NCBI GenBank assembly: GCA_018340375.1
Contig: JAFFJZ010000075.1
Location: 496,001 to 560,000 of the forward strand
Source: Gonatopus flavifemur
Lineage: Eukaryota > Arthropoda > Insecta > Hymenoptera > Dryinidae
DNA length: 64,000 bases
Direction of reading: 5' to 3'
Positions 10,056-19,957 of the stretch are shown piece after piece; positions within the stretch are counted from its first letter, which is position 1; each line of letters starts with the position of its first letter. Made by a program: the position numbers and the translations under genes. The notes under the pieces are model-generated. The model was given only the letters and a program-made list of their open reading frames with translations. It had not been told where the DNA came from and made no database searches.

Positions 10056-10822
10056 GCCAGTACAATTCTTAAGGATTCATAATGCCCATGAGGCGTTGAA
10101 AAAGCAGTTTTATGTCTATCTTTTTCACTCATATCGATTTGATGAAAACCTGACGCTGAATCAAATGTACTGGAATATTTCGCTTCTCCTAATTGATCCA
10201 ATATTTCTATCATATTTGGCGATGGATACGCATTACCCATCGTTTCCACTTTCAATGATCTAAAATCGAGAACTAAACGCCATCTTTTATTTCCCTGAGA
10301 ATCGGGCTTTTTTGGTACAATCCAAACTGGCGTGTTATAAGGTGATTGCGAGGATTGAATAATTTCATTATCAAGTAATTCATTCACTTGTTCAATTATT
10401 TCATCTTTCAACATTGGTGGGAATCTATATTGTTTCGTATGTATTGGATTTTCATCAGTTGTAGGGATACTATGTTCTAATAAAAGGGTAGAAGTTAATT
10501 TATCATCGGGTATATGATATGAATCCATACTATCTTTAATCAGAGTCTCTACTTTTTGCCGCTCTTCTTCACTCAAATGATCTAATCTGAGCAATTCAAG
10601 GATACTTTTCAGTCTATCATTCTCCTGAATTGTAAGAATCTTTCGTTTTTCAATTTTCAATTGGTTCCGTTTTTTCCTCCCACTCTTTCTACGAATTTGT
10701 TTGATTTCTTTTCCGTGGATTTGCTCCATTTCTTGTGAATCAATCTCAGGAACAGCTACCGTAATTTTTTCTCCTGTAGTGTTGATCATAAGTGAATATT
10801 CCTGACCGTTGTGATCTTCCAA
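10046..10822 (-). pseudogene. Gypsy reverse transcriptase, N-terminal part
   Basis: Shows the RT fingers and early palm: SPYNTPVWIVPKK (~residues 160-172), WRLVLDFRSL, YPSPNMIEILDQLG, and FDSASGFHQIDMSEKDRHKTAF. The frame ends just after, before the YxDD catalytic box, which is missing because of the internal deletion. Upstream (residues 1-95) is a Lys/Arg-rich linker from the protease. The element therefore cannot make an active RT. Confidence 0.9.
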
Positions 10823-11426
10823 TATAGAGACCTTGATCCGTTTTTAAAAGTGGAATGTATCCTTCTGATAATGAAGTTTCCTTCAAATTCACATGCATGA
10901 TTTGTCTTGTACGCGGTGCTATCGTATAGATTCTAGTATTTTGAAAAAATGGAATTTTCTGATCATTTATTCCCAGACAGCCATCCTCCCAATTCAGTTC
11001 TGCTCTATGCTTGGCGAGAAACGAAGCTCCCATTATCCCGTCTTGTTCTATGGGAAAATCGTCGGATACCACATGAAACAGGGGGCATAATCTCGAATAG
11101 AAAATTTCTAAACGGATTTCAGCGCCGCCATACGGTAGTACAGTAAACTATTTTACATGTATACACTAACACTAATTCGAAAATCGGTGTGGTTTGTTCA
11201 TTGTTCGTGTTAGTTGTATCTATGGCGAATAATCCACTGTACTACCGTATGGCAGCGCTGAAATCTGTTTGAGAATGTTGCATTTGAGATTATGCCCCCT
11301 GACATGAAATTTGGTGATATTCCCTAGAAAATTGAGGATGATTTCTCCCAAGGTGGATACCATTTCGGAGGATATTCCGGATGAATGGAGAATTTCCTTC
11401 TCAATCATTTCAACTTTATTTTTCAC
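10746..11426 (-). pseudogene. Gypsy protease region, split by a MITE
   Basis: The part before the insert (11426-11302) ends NFLGNITKFHV and the part after (11078-10746) resumes VSDDFPIEQDGIMGASFL. Setting aside the MITE and one TSD copy restores one frame. The pattern, a flap-like region followed by DGIMGASFL (as in LGxDFL), is that of the C-terminal half of a retropepsin. The catalytic DSG motif would lie upstream near 11460, where minus-strand LLDSGAGP can be read. A frameshift separates this from the RT frame. Confidence 0.75.
11079..11301. mobile_element. hAT-type MITE (223 bp)
   Basis: Inverted ends CAGGGGGCATAATCTC / GAGATTATGCCCCCTG, flanked by the exact 8-bp duplication ACATGAAA (11071-11078, 11302-11309). 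The arms extend about 65 bp and include CGCCATACGGTAGTACAGT and its imperfect complement. It has no ORF. It lies in the gypsy protease. Confidence 0.93.
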
Positions 11427-11527
11427 TAAATGCTCCTTAATTAAACAAGGCCCAGCGCCTGAATCTAATAGTAAGATAGTGGGTTCAAATAGTTGTATTC
11501 GTATGGATGGGGAATGTGATTCCAGGG

Positions 11528-12456
11528 TTAATTCAACATCTGTGGTTGGGGGATATTCCCTTCTACTAATCTGACTGGGTTTTGGAGAGAATTTCCAGCC
11601 TCCCTCGCGGGGAGGCTCCGTGAGTTTCCCGGAGCTTGTATATCAGTTGCAATTCTTCGATTCCCATTGATTCCATGATTTTCGTTGCCTCTACGTTCCG
11701 AATTAACATTGGTATTTGTTTGAGTTCCCAATTGATATTGTAATTTACGACACACATCCGCTGAGTAACCGTAGATTTCACAATATTGACACTGCGTCCC
11801 TCTTCGCTTTTGAACCTGAGACAAACGTTCGCTAAATGTCCGATATTATTACATATTTGACATCTATTATTTGAGGAACAATTTATCGCTGAATGTCCCG
11901 CGCTCCCGCACCTCGGACAAGTTCTATTCACTCTACAATTTTTTGTTCCATGATTTGTCATACCACATAATTGACATTTTCTCATAATTTGTGTCATTTC
12001 GATAGGAGCATAATATCGACATTCATCAGCTGCATTTCCGTATTTTTTACATATCTGACAGACCTCTCGACTACGAGAAAACGAACTCTGATTATGATTC
12101 CCATTCGAACTTCTACAATTGTTAGCCTCATGTCCCATTTTCTTAGAAATCTGACATTGAACTTGTTTATCACTTGTATAACGATTACGGTTCCTACAAT
12201 CTTCAGCTGTATGATGTTCCAGATTGCAAATTTGACATTCAATTGTTTCATTTTTCTTGGATATTACTGGAAAATCTTCAGTTTTATGACTCGTAGATTC
12301 ACAAATGAGACAATTTTCATTGGCTCCAGAAGGAGCGTTGCGCAATGATTTCCGAGCAATCAGTTGTTCTTCTATAGTGATAGCTTCCGGACCAACGATA
12401 TTCAGACCATCCTTCTCATTCATTAGATTGCTAATTTCCTCTTCCAATCCCAACAC
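11528..12456 (-). pseudogene. Gypsy Gag C-terminal zinc-knuckle array
   Basis: Eight consecutive zinc-knuckle repeats (C-x2-C-x4-H-x4-C type) are visible. Intact: CQICNLEHHTAEDC, CQLCGMTNHGTKNC, CPRCGSAGHSAINC and CQICNNIGHLANVC. Degenerate: one lacking the last Cys (CLICESTSHKTEDF), one with Cys to Ser, one with His to Asn, and one with His to Tyr (CQYCEIYGYSADVC). The last lies after a frameshift near 11820. Gag proteins usually carry one to three knuckles, so this number is unusual. The likely role is RNA packaging. Confidence 0.85.
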
Positions 12457-12543
12457 GAATGCTTTGCATGTGGCATTCTCAATTCCTGTTCTTCTCGCAT
12501 CGGTTATTTGATCATCATTTTCTGATTCATATGCTTCTAGTAT

Positions 12544-13425
12544 TTAATTTCCCAGCATACGCGTTCGATTGAAATAGCTGGCAACATCTTCACTTGTTTT
12601 TTGACATAATCTTGATAATTCTCCAAACAAAACTACATTCGAATCTCGTGGAGAATATATTTCTTTCAATATTCTAATCAATTCATTTAGATTTGCGGGT
12701 TGACCAGTTCTAACGATCTGTAACGCTACGTCTCTCAATCGTGATTCAATCAGATTAGTCAAATCGGCTCCTAAGTTCACTGGTAACATGTTCCTGGCAT
12801 CCAAACATGCTGCAGTGAATTCTTGGGAATTACAGTCATTCTCTGACCTCGAAAATATGGGTATCATCCCAACGACATCCCGTACTTTGGGGGTATTGTT
12901 AGCCATGTTGACGCGAGGTGTCTTTGATTTTTTTCGAAATTTCCTTGATGGATTGGAAGGGTTGTTAAATGTTTTCTTTTTCACGTTGAGAGTTGTTCTC
13001 GTAGTTCGCTTGTCAACTGAAATTGAATTTATTGCGATTTCGTCTTTGATTAAATTGTTCGATACATTAACTGAGGTCGGGTTTAGGGGTTTATCTTTCA
13101 GAATTGAATTTACGAATGATTCGATTATAGTTGAGTTTAGTGTTCTTTCATCAACAGTGGAATTCCCTAGAGAGTCAGTTGAGGTTGAATTGAGTGATTT
13201 CTCATTAGAAATTGAATCATCTAATAAATTGATTGCAGATTTCACCGGTGATCGTTGCAAACCTACTCTTGGTTTGGAAGGATCAGTTACAGTTTCAATA
13301 TTTTCAATTGATGAATGTATTGCTTCCTTTTCATCTGATTTCGATGAAATTCCGGTCTCTAATAGAGCCTCCTCATCTTCTTCACTCAAGTGTTTTGTTT
13401 GACTTCTCAAAGTCCCTTGTGGCAT
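12544..13425 (-). pseudogene. Gypsy Gag N-terminal and capsid region
   Basis: A 293-codon frame. Residues 1-170 are polar and low-complexity with Ser/Asn-rich, repeat-like phrases (NSTSTDSLGNSTV, NSTIIESFVNSIL), then a basic patch (KFRKKSK). From about residue 205 it resembles a gypsy capsid: ARNMLPVNLGADL, then RILKEIYSPRDSN and ELSRLCQKTSEDVASYFNR. It ends at a stop at 12544 about 90 bp before the zinc-knuckle frame; the two probably formed one Gag. It lies 5' of pol on the minus strand, as expected. Confidence 0.7.
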
Positions 13426-13989
13426 TTAAGGAATGAATGGCAAAATATGCCCTCTTCTCCGATTATTCAGGATTCTCATGAGTTATTCTATTCGTTAGTT
13501 TCGTTCAAAATTTATTTCCATTCGTTCCCTTATTGAATTGCCTTTGTTGATAACAATTTCCTTATAGAACCCGTGACTTGCGATCATACACTTCCCTCTT
13601 TCCTATTGGAGTGTCTGAACGCGCCCCGGAGAAGGAATTTGAATATGTTAACCTTTATACAATAGGTTCCATAATTGTGATTATTATTTCATCTGTTCCG
13701 CAGGAAAAGACATCTGCATTTGTTTTTCTTCATCGATTCACGAAGGATGAAACGTCTGCGTTTCGTTATTATTATTATTTTTCGTAGAATTGACATCTGG
13801 GTTTTTTTGTATTCTAATGGTAATGTATAATCAGAATATGCTTTAATTATAAATATTTTTTGTTTCCGATTGTTGGATTTCAAAGAGCTCTTTTTGTTCC
13901 AATTGCTTGTTTCTGATTTGATGAGTTTGTTTCTTATATTCCAGCGTTCAAATAACGCTACGTCTCAGTTTGAAATTCCCCAGATCATT

Positions 13990-14170
13990 CATGTAAGTTA
14001 ACCTTACTATCGTGATTGTTTCTAGCATTAACCGAATTCTTCAAACTTGGTTGAGAGTTCCGGGAGTTGACCTCTCTGTCGCGGTTGCTATCGACAACAA
14101 ACATGAATGAACTAATTTCTCGATTACCCGGAGTTAACCTTTCAGACGCGGTAGTTTTTCAACATTTAGC
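13990..14170. repeat. Three degenerate ~70-bp repeats
   Basis: The phrase GGAGTTNACCTNTCNGNCGCGGT occurs near 14058 and 14128, and a weaker form (AAGTTAACCTTACTATCGTG) near 13993. It lies upstream of the gypsy Gag on that element's strand, so it may be leader or LTR sequence of the element. Confidence 0.45.
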
Positions 14171-14228
14171 GAGCAAACAAGATTGGGAGAATCGTTGCGG
14201 AGTTACACAATGAACACCGAACGAGTTT

Positions 14229-14355
14229 GGGATGGGGGCCAAATCAACGGGAAGACAAATCAACGAAATCAGTGTTTGAAAAGAGAGTGTGACGTATCTC
14301 TCTTTTCAACCAACTGTTCGTTGATTTGGTTTTTCGTTAATTTGGCCCCCATCCC
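14229..14355. mobile_element. 127-bp MITE with 6-bp target duplication
   Basis: Inverted ends GGGATGGGGGCCAAATCAACG and complement, flanked by GAGTTT on both sides (14223-14228, 14356-14361). The arms span about 45 bp and are nearly palindromic through the centre. A 6-bp TSD fits neither hAT (8) nor mariner (2). Confidence 0.8.
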
Positions 14356-14755
14356 GAGTTTGATCTTTCATTCATCTTAACTTCCTTTTTTATTTCATGA
14401 TAATAACAATAATTTGAATTTCGACGTTTGCTTGTTTTCCATGTGGGATGGTTGTGAATTTGTTTCATATGATGATTAGATTGGAGCATTACCCTATAGA
14501 CAACCTTCTATTACCAGAAATCATGAGAATTTGATGTCATGACCAAAAAAAACTGAGAAAAAGAAGAGGTGGAATTACGACGACTCAGGGTGACATCCAA
14601 CTCGAATCGTGAAGGAAAATTTGTAGATATTCTTTGGGACACTTAAATCGGATATAGGTCAGCGAGACAAAAATGTGTTCCGAATGAACCCCTCGAATTC
14701 ATTATTCCGCTCAGTTGGGTCCTACCGACTCATCATCATCATGAAGTGCTCAGTC

Positions 14756-17115
14756 TTACGACTGGTTTGATGAAACCCTCCACCCCTGCCTATTATCCGC
14801 CAAACGTTCAATTTCTACATATCCACTACATCCCTTGTCTTGTACGATTTGCTTTATATAACTTGCTCCAAGTCTACCTTTACCAGTTTGACCATTCATT
14901 TTCCCTTCCAATATTGTTTTCAATAAACGCTCATGCCGTAATGTGTGTCCTTTAAGATTGCTTCTTCTTTTCACGATGTGTTTCAAAAGATTTCTTCCTT
15001 CATTTCTCTGCTCGAGGACTTCTTCATTTTTGACTTTGTCTATCCATTGTATTCTGAGCATCCTCCTATGACACCACATTTCAAAAGCTTCAAGTCTTCG
15101 TTGATCAGTTTTCCCCATTGTCCAAGTTTCGCAACCATATAATGCTGTGCTCCAAACATAACTTTTCAAGAATTTCTTCCTCACTTCCAAGCTTATATTT
15201 TTGAGCCTAATAACTGTTTCTTTTTGTAAAAAGCCTGTTTCCCTTGTGCTATTCTTGCTTTTTTATCTCTTTCGCTTTTGCCGTTGTCTGGAATTATGCT
15301 TCCTAGATATTTGAATTCTTTCACCTGTTCAATTGTCTCGGTATCTATTTTGATTTTCTTTTTTCTAGCTGTTTTCACTGCTGTACACATCATGAATTTT
15401 GTTTTGTCTTCATTTATATTCATACAATAGTTCTCCCATAATATTGTTCTTATAGTGTTGGGAATATTCCCTAACTCAGTACCACTCGTGACAAGTATAG
15501 CTATGTCATCCGCGAATCTCAACATACTTATATTTTCTCCCTGAATCTGTAATTTTGATTGAATTTCCTCCTTCACTTCGTTCATTGCTTCTTCTATATA
15601 TAAATTGGAAATCAGTGGCGATAATGAGCATCCTTGTCTGACTCCTCTTCTTATTTGTGCTTCCCCTTCCTGACCCTCTATGTCTATTATTACACTCTGA
15701 TTCTGATATAATTCGTATATTATTCTTCCATCTTTATAATTTACTCCCACCTTCTACAGGATCGCAAACATCTCCTCCCAGTCCACATTATCGAAAGCCT
15801 TTTGTATATCTACAAAACCTATGTACACAGATTTCTTCAGCGCTAACCTTTTCTCCATTACTGTCCCAAGTGCTAAAATTGCTTCTCGCGTTCCCCTATT
15901 TTCTCTAAAACCAAATTGATCTTCTGCCAATCTACTCTCTATTTTTTTTCCATCCTCCTGTATATAGATTTGGTCAATATTTTCAAAGCATGTAAAGTGA
16001 AACCGATTGTTCTGTAGTTCTCGCATTTGTCTGCCCCTTGTTTTTCCGAGATAGCGACAATTTTATTCTTTTGGAAATCTTCCGGTACTTCTTCCTTTTC
16101 GTACATATCTCTAATCAATTCAAACAGTGCGTCACGAGTTCCTTCACTGGAGGCTTTCATAAAGTCCGGACTAATGCCATCTATGCCTGGCGCTTTATTA
16201 TTTTTCAATTCCTTCAAAGCCTTGTCGAATTCTGATCTCAATATCGAATCTCCCAATCCTTCCTCATCTACCTCCTCCTCCTCCTCTAGAAGTGCTATAT
16301 CATCGTTTCCTCTATACAAGTCTTCCAAATGATTGATCCACTGTTCTATTTTCTCTTCCGTTTCCATCAATTGTCGTCCTAGAGAGTTTCTAATCTTATT
16401 GCTTCTGGATTTCATTCATCCGAAAAATCTTTTAATCATCCTATATGCTTCATCTATTTTTTCCTAAATGCAATCTTATTCCTATTCCCTGACATTTCTC
16501 TTCTAACCACTGTTCTTTTGCTATCCTTGATTCTTTTATTATTTTATTTCTCAATGATTTGTATCGTTGCTGGCCTTCTTGGCTATCATTATCCTTGTAC
16601 TTTCTTCTTCAATTCATCAATTCTAAAATTTCTCCTGTTATCCATGGGTTTTTAGGTTCTACCCCATTATTCTTCAAAATCTTATTCGCACATTCTCTTA
16701 TATTCCCCTCCATTTTCGTCCATCTCCTCTCTATTCCCAAGTCTTTCTCTTTTTGATCTCCCAATTTTTCATCGAACATTTTCTCGAATGCCTCATGTGT
16801 TTGTTTTTGCTTGAGGTTCTTCGAATTCCATCTTTCCTGCATTTTCCTTTTCTTTTTCAGAGATTTGAATTTCAGAGAACATTTCATCATCAACATATTC
16901 TGATCACTATCTATATCTGCACTGGGATAAGTTTTACAGTTTTTCACTTGGTTTCTGAATCTTTGTTTCACTAATATGTGATCAATTCGGTATCTTGCTG
17001 TATCTCCTGGCATTCTCCAAGTGTAGATCCTTCCTTCTCGGATGATTTTCAAATAAAGTGTTTGTGATAACCATCTTACGATTTTCACGAAATTCGACTG
17101 AACGTAGTCCTCCAT
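14756..17115 (-). pseudogene. RTE linker, reverse transcriptase and C-terminal domain
   Basis: Pieces in order on the minus strand: linker (17115-16609, ending NNGVEPKNPWITGEILELMN); RT fingers (16415-15939: LKNNKAPGIDGISPDFMK, then CENYRTIG); KKSVYIGFVDIQKAFDNVDW (16026-15754); palm (15750-15193: RRGVRQGCSLSPLI, FADDIAIL, FKYLGSII); C-terminal domain (15190-14756: LYGCETWTMGKTDQRRLEAF, ...MWCHRRMLRIQWIDKV). The catalytic FADD box is intact. The pieces are separated by frameshifts, so no full polyprotein is made. Confidence 0.9.
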
Positions 17116-17806
17116 CGTTCCTACTCCCTAACGCAAAATCTCCTATTATGTTGTCCTCTTCTCCTTGTCCTACTACCGCATTCCAATCCCTCATCATTAT
17201 CAAATCCTCTTCTCCCTTCACATATTTTATCACTTCTCCTATTTCTTCGTACGTTTTTTCAATATCTTCCTCCGAATATGCAGATGTGGGCATGTATACT
17301 TGGACTATGACTGTGTCTACCGGTTTTGTTCTGATTCTAACCATCATCACACGTTCATTGTGTTGCAAATAATTTTCTATTCTATACACTACTCTTTTGT
17401 GCATTACAATTCCTACACCTGCTCGACCGTTCTTTGATCCTGTATGAATTATTCTATAATCCCCACTCCAGGAATCGCCCTCTTGTGACCATCTCATTTC
17501 GCTAATGCCCATTACGTCTATATTCAACCTATTTATTCCTAATTTCAAATTTTCTAATTTCCCCGCTTGCCTCGGTCATCTAACATTCCACGCTCCGATT
17601 CGAAGGATGTTATTCCTTTTCCCTATCCTATTCTTCGGTTTTTGTTCTTTGTTGATGAAGCTCCCTCGGGCAGCCTCCACCCGGAGATCCGAACAGGAGA
17701 CTAGTTTACCTCCGGAATATTTTACCCGAAAGAGTGCCATCATGTATTTATTAATTCGTTCGTTCGTTCTCGTTACATAATATTCCAGGTTGGGAAGAGG
17801 TTCCAT
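16982..17806 (-). pseudogene. RTE endonuclease domain (APE type)
   Basis: Begins with IGAWNVR (near 17580), then in another frame ISEMRWSQEGDSWSGDY, NGRAGVGIVMHKRV and LIMMRDWNAVVG, the standard landmarks of the apurinic-like endonuclease of RTE LINEs. The usual GDWNA motif reads RDWNA, a probable loss of a conserved residue. A stop or frameshift lies between the two segments near 17560. The domain nicks target DNA to prime reverse transcription. The copy is inactive. Confidence 0.88.
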
Positions 17807-18095
17807 TCCCTCGAGAAGTATTGAAACATGTCAAGGAAGTTAGTTTCCCCTCGCTTTCCTTCCGTTCTTGCCGATGTTCCTGGCATTAGGATGATTTCGT
17901 TTCTCTCAGTTTGTATTGTTCCTCTTGAGTAGTTCATTCCACTCAAAAAAAAGATCCAACTCTGAGATACTTATCCTCCCCACCACGTGAAGGGAGCAGA
18001 TACTACCAGGGATGGATAAAAAGGATATCAAGGACAGGTATCATGAATATTCCCCTGGAAAACCCGCAATCATCCACGGGCAGGTCCTACCGACT

Positions 18096-18847
18096 GCGCT
18101 GAAATCTTATAACCCCATGTTACGTCTAGCAAATCTCGTTTCAATGTATATTGAAATGAACTTGCCTACAATAACTAAAGGAAGGGAGGTTAGTGACTTT
18201 CCTCTAGTGTTCAAGATTCCCTATTTTTATTGTTCCATAACAAGGACAAGGACGAGCGGAAAATATGAATCAGGGGATCCAATGAACACACAGAGTTGAT
18301 ATAAATTCCAATTTACCGATTGAAACATTAAAATGGTTATAATGATCACAAAAATTACAATGGAAATATCAAATAAAACATAGAATGAAATTGGAAGGTT
18401 TTCTAAAATTTTATAAATTTTATATTCATAATTATATATTTATATATGTATATATATATATACATGTATTCATATTGTATCGTTAGGTTTTTCGGTGTCA
18501 TTTTTGTAAACCGTCAAACGTTTAACTCTTTCGGGAGTAAGGTTGTTAAATGAAATTAGAAAATAAGTATAGATATAAGATTCCCCGGATGGAAGGGTGC
18601 GTGTGGGGGTGACGAGTTTCAACGGGTCCGCCGATACCTTGTTCAATTTCTTTCCTGGCGCTCGAGGGCAGTATCGATCACTGGATCGATAATTATGTCA
18701 ATAGCGCAACGTGATTTGTGACGTCACGGGAACAGGAACGACGGGAACGGCGCCACGCTGTCTGGTCACTCGTATTCTGGCCGGCGGAGTGCGAAGGCAA
18801 ATTAACTCCAATTCATACGTATAAACGTGGTTCCACCACGTGCATTG
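18096..18847 (+). promoter_or_regulatory. Non-coding region, putative promoter and leader of a host gene
   Basis: No ORF of note. 18400-18480 is an AT-rich (TA)n tract. From about 18590 to 18847 the sequence turns GC-richer than its surroundings, with TGACGTCACGG (a CRE-like palindrome, 18719-18729), and continues after the hAT insertion at 23254 into the signal-peptide exon. I infer that this was the promoter or 5' leader of that gene before the hAT landed. This is inference only. Confidence 0.35.
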
Positions 18848-19957
18848 CAGTGAACCAGGGTTGCCAACTCGTTTTGAACTTTCCCCCTAAAGAGGAGTTG
18901 AAATCCCCCTAGATTTCACTGAAAAACCCCTAAAAATTTTTTTTAAAGAAAAAACTGTTATTTACATATGTATATGCATATGCACCTATTTAAGTGCGTT
19001 ACTGACATATACTGGGAATATTTTATACTAATAATCACCAATATTGTTTCCATATTCTCCCCATTTTTATCGAAATTTACCGATCACGAAATTTCATTCA
19101 TTAGAATGTCCACTCAACTGAATAAAAATATTCCATTATACATACACTGATCACCAACGCTTTTTGATGCGTTATTCTCATTCAATAAAAACCCCATTAA
19201 TACAGGGATAGTCCTTGAATTTCTTCTTTTCTTTATTGGTTGAACTATTTAATAGAAATGTGGGATTGGTCAATTCCGTTAAGATTCAAGGACAGCTATC
19301 CTTGGTTGAAATAAAAACTTTATTCTGATCTAGAATTGATTCCACATTATTGCTAGCAGATAGTCAAATTACAGAAGATTTGAGCAATTTCCATTACCCT
19401 GGCAAACACCAATTTTAGAAATATCGAAAATATTTCTTTTAGATTTCTAAAAGACATTGTTTTTATACTCTGATAGATGTCTTCAGGAAGATTGTAAAAT
19501 TTCTCTGAATAATATATTATTTTCATAATTCATCACCTTTAAGATACCTCATTTGAGATATCTTTCAGACGTTGGAAACTGTTGCATTCAATTCCTCTTA
19601 GAAATCTAGAAGAAATCTTCTCAATGTCTCAAGAATTTTGCTGTTTGGATACAAAATTGTTCTTCGTTTAAGAAAAAGTAGAACGGCAACAAAACGCCAT
19701 AAATCATCGAAGTGAAAATGTACTCCTATGCATGAATTATTGATTTTATTATGAAAATACACATTTTAAGAACTAACATAGAATCTTTATATATTCATAT
19801 ATGCAGATATGTACAGTTTACTTAATTTAATCTAATCGAACACTTTCAAAAGTTATCAAAAATTTCTAATAGAACATCATCATCATTTTGAGCGTTACTT
19901 TCCACACTAGAGTTTTCTGGATTTTTAAAATCATACATTGATACATTGAATTTTTTA

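Larger units (their letters stand above)
9268..13425 (-). mobile_element. Degraded Ty3/gypsy LTR retrotransposon
   Basis: Reading the minus strand: Gag, a zinc-knuckle array, protease, reverse transcriptase, integrase and a chromodomain-position tail. A purine-rich tract (complement of 9312-9327) could be the polypurine tract. No LTR pair was found by eye. The element has frameshifts, a 223-bp MITE at 11079-11301 and an internal deletion between RT and integrase at about 10050. Confidence 0.85.
14731..18082 (-). mobile_element. RTE-type LINE, copy 1, full length
   Basis: A 13-bp direct repeat GGTCCTACCGACT flanks the element exactly (14718-14730 and 18083-18095). On the minus strand it runs from a short leader through endonuclease and RT to a trinucleotide tail (ATG)n at 14731-14742, the usual RTE 3' end. 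Length is 3352 bp, in the normal range. The coding frame is broken by several frameshifts. Confidence 0.88.

Noticed and set aside
12788..13402. 204-codon plus-strand frame
   Set aside because: Antisense shadow of the gypsy Gag frame.
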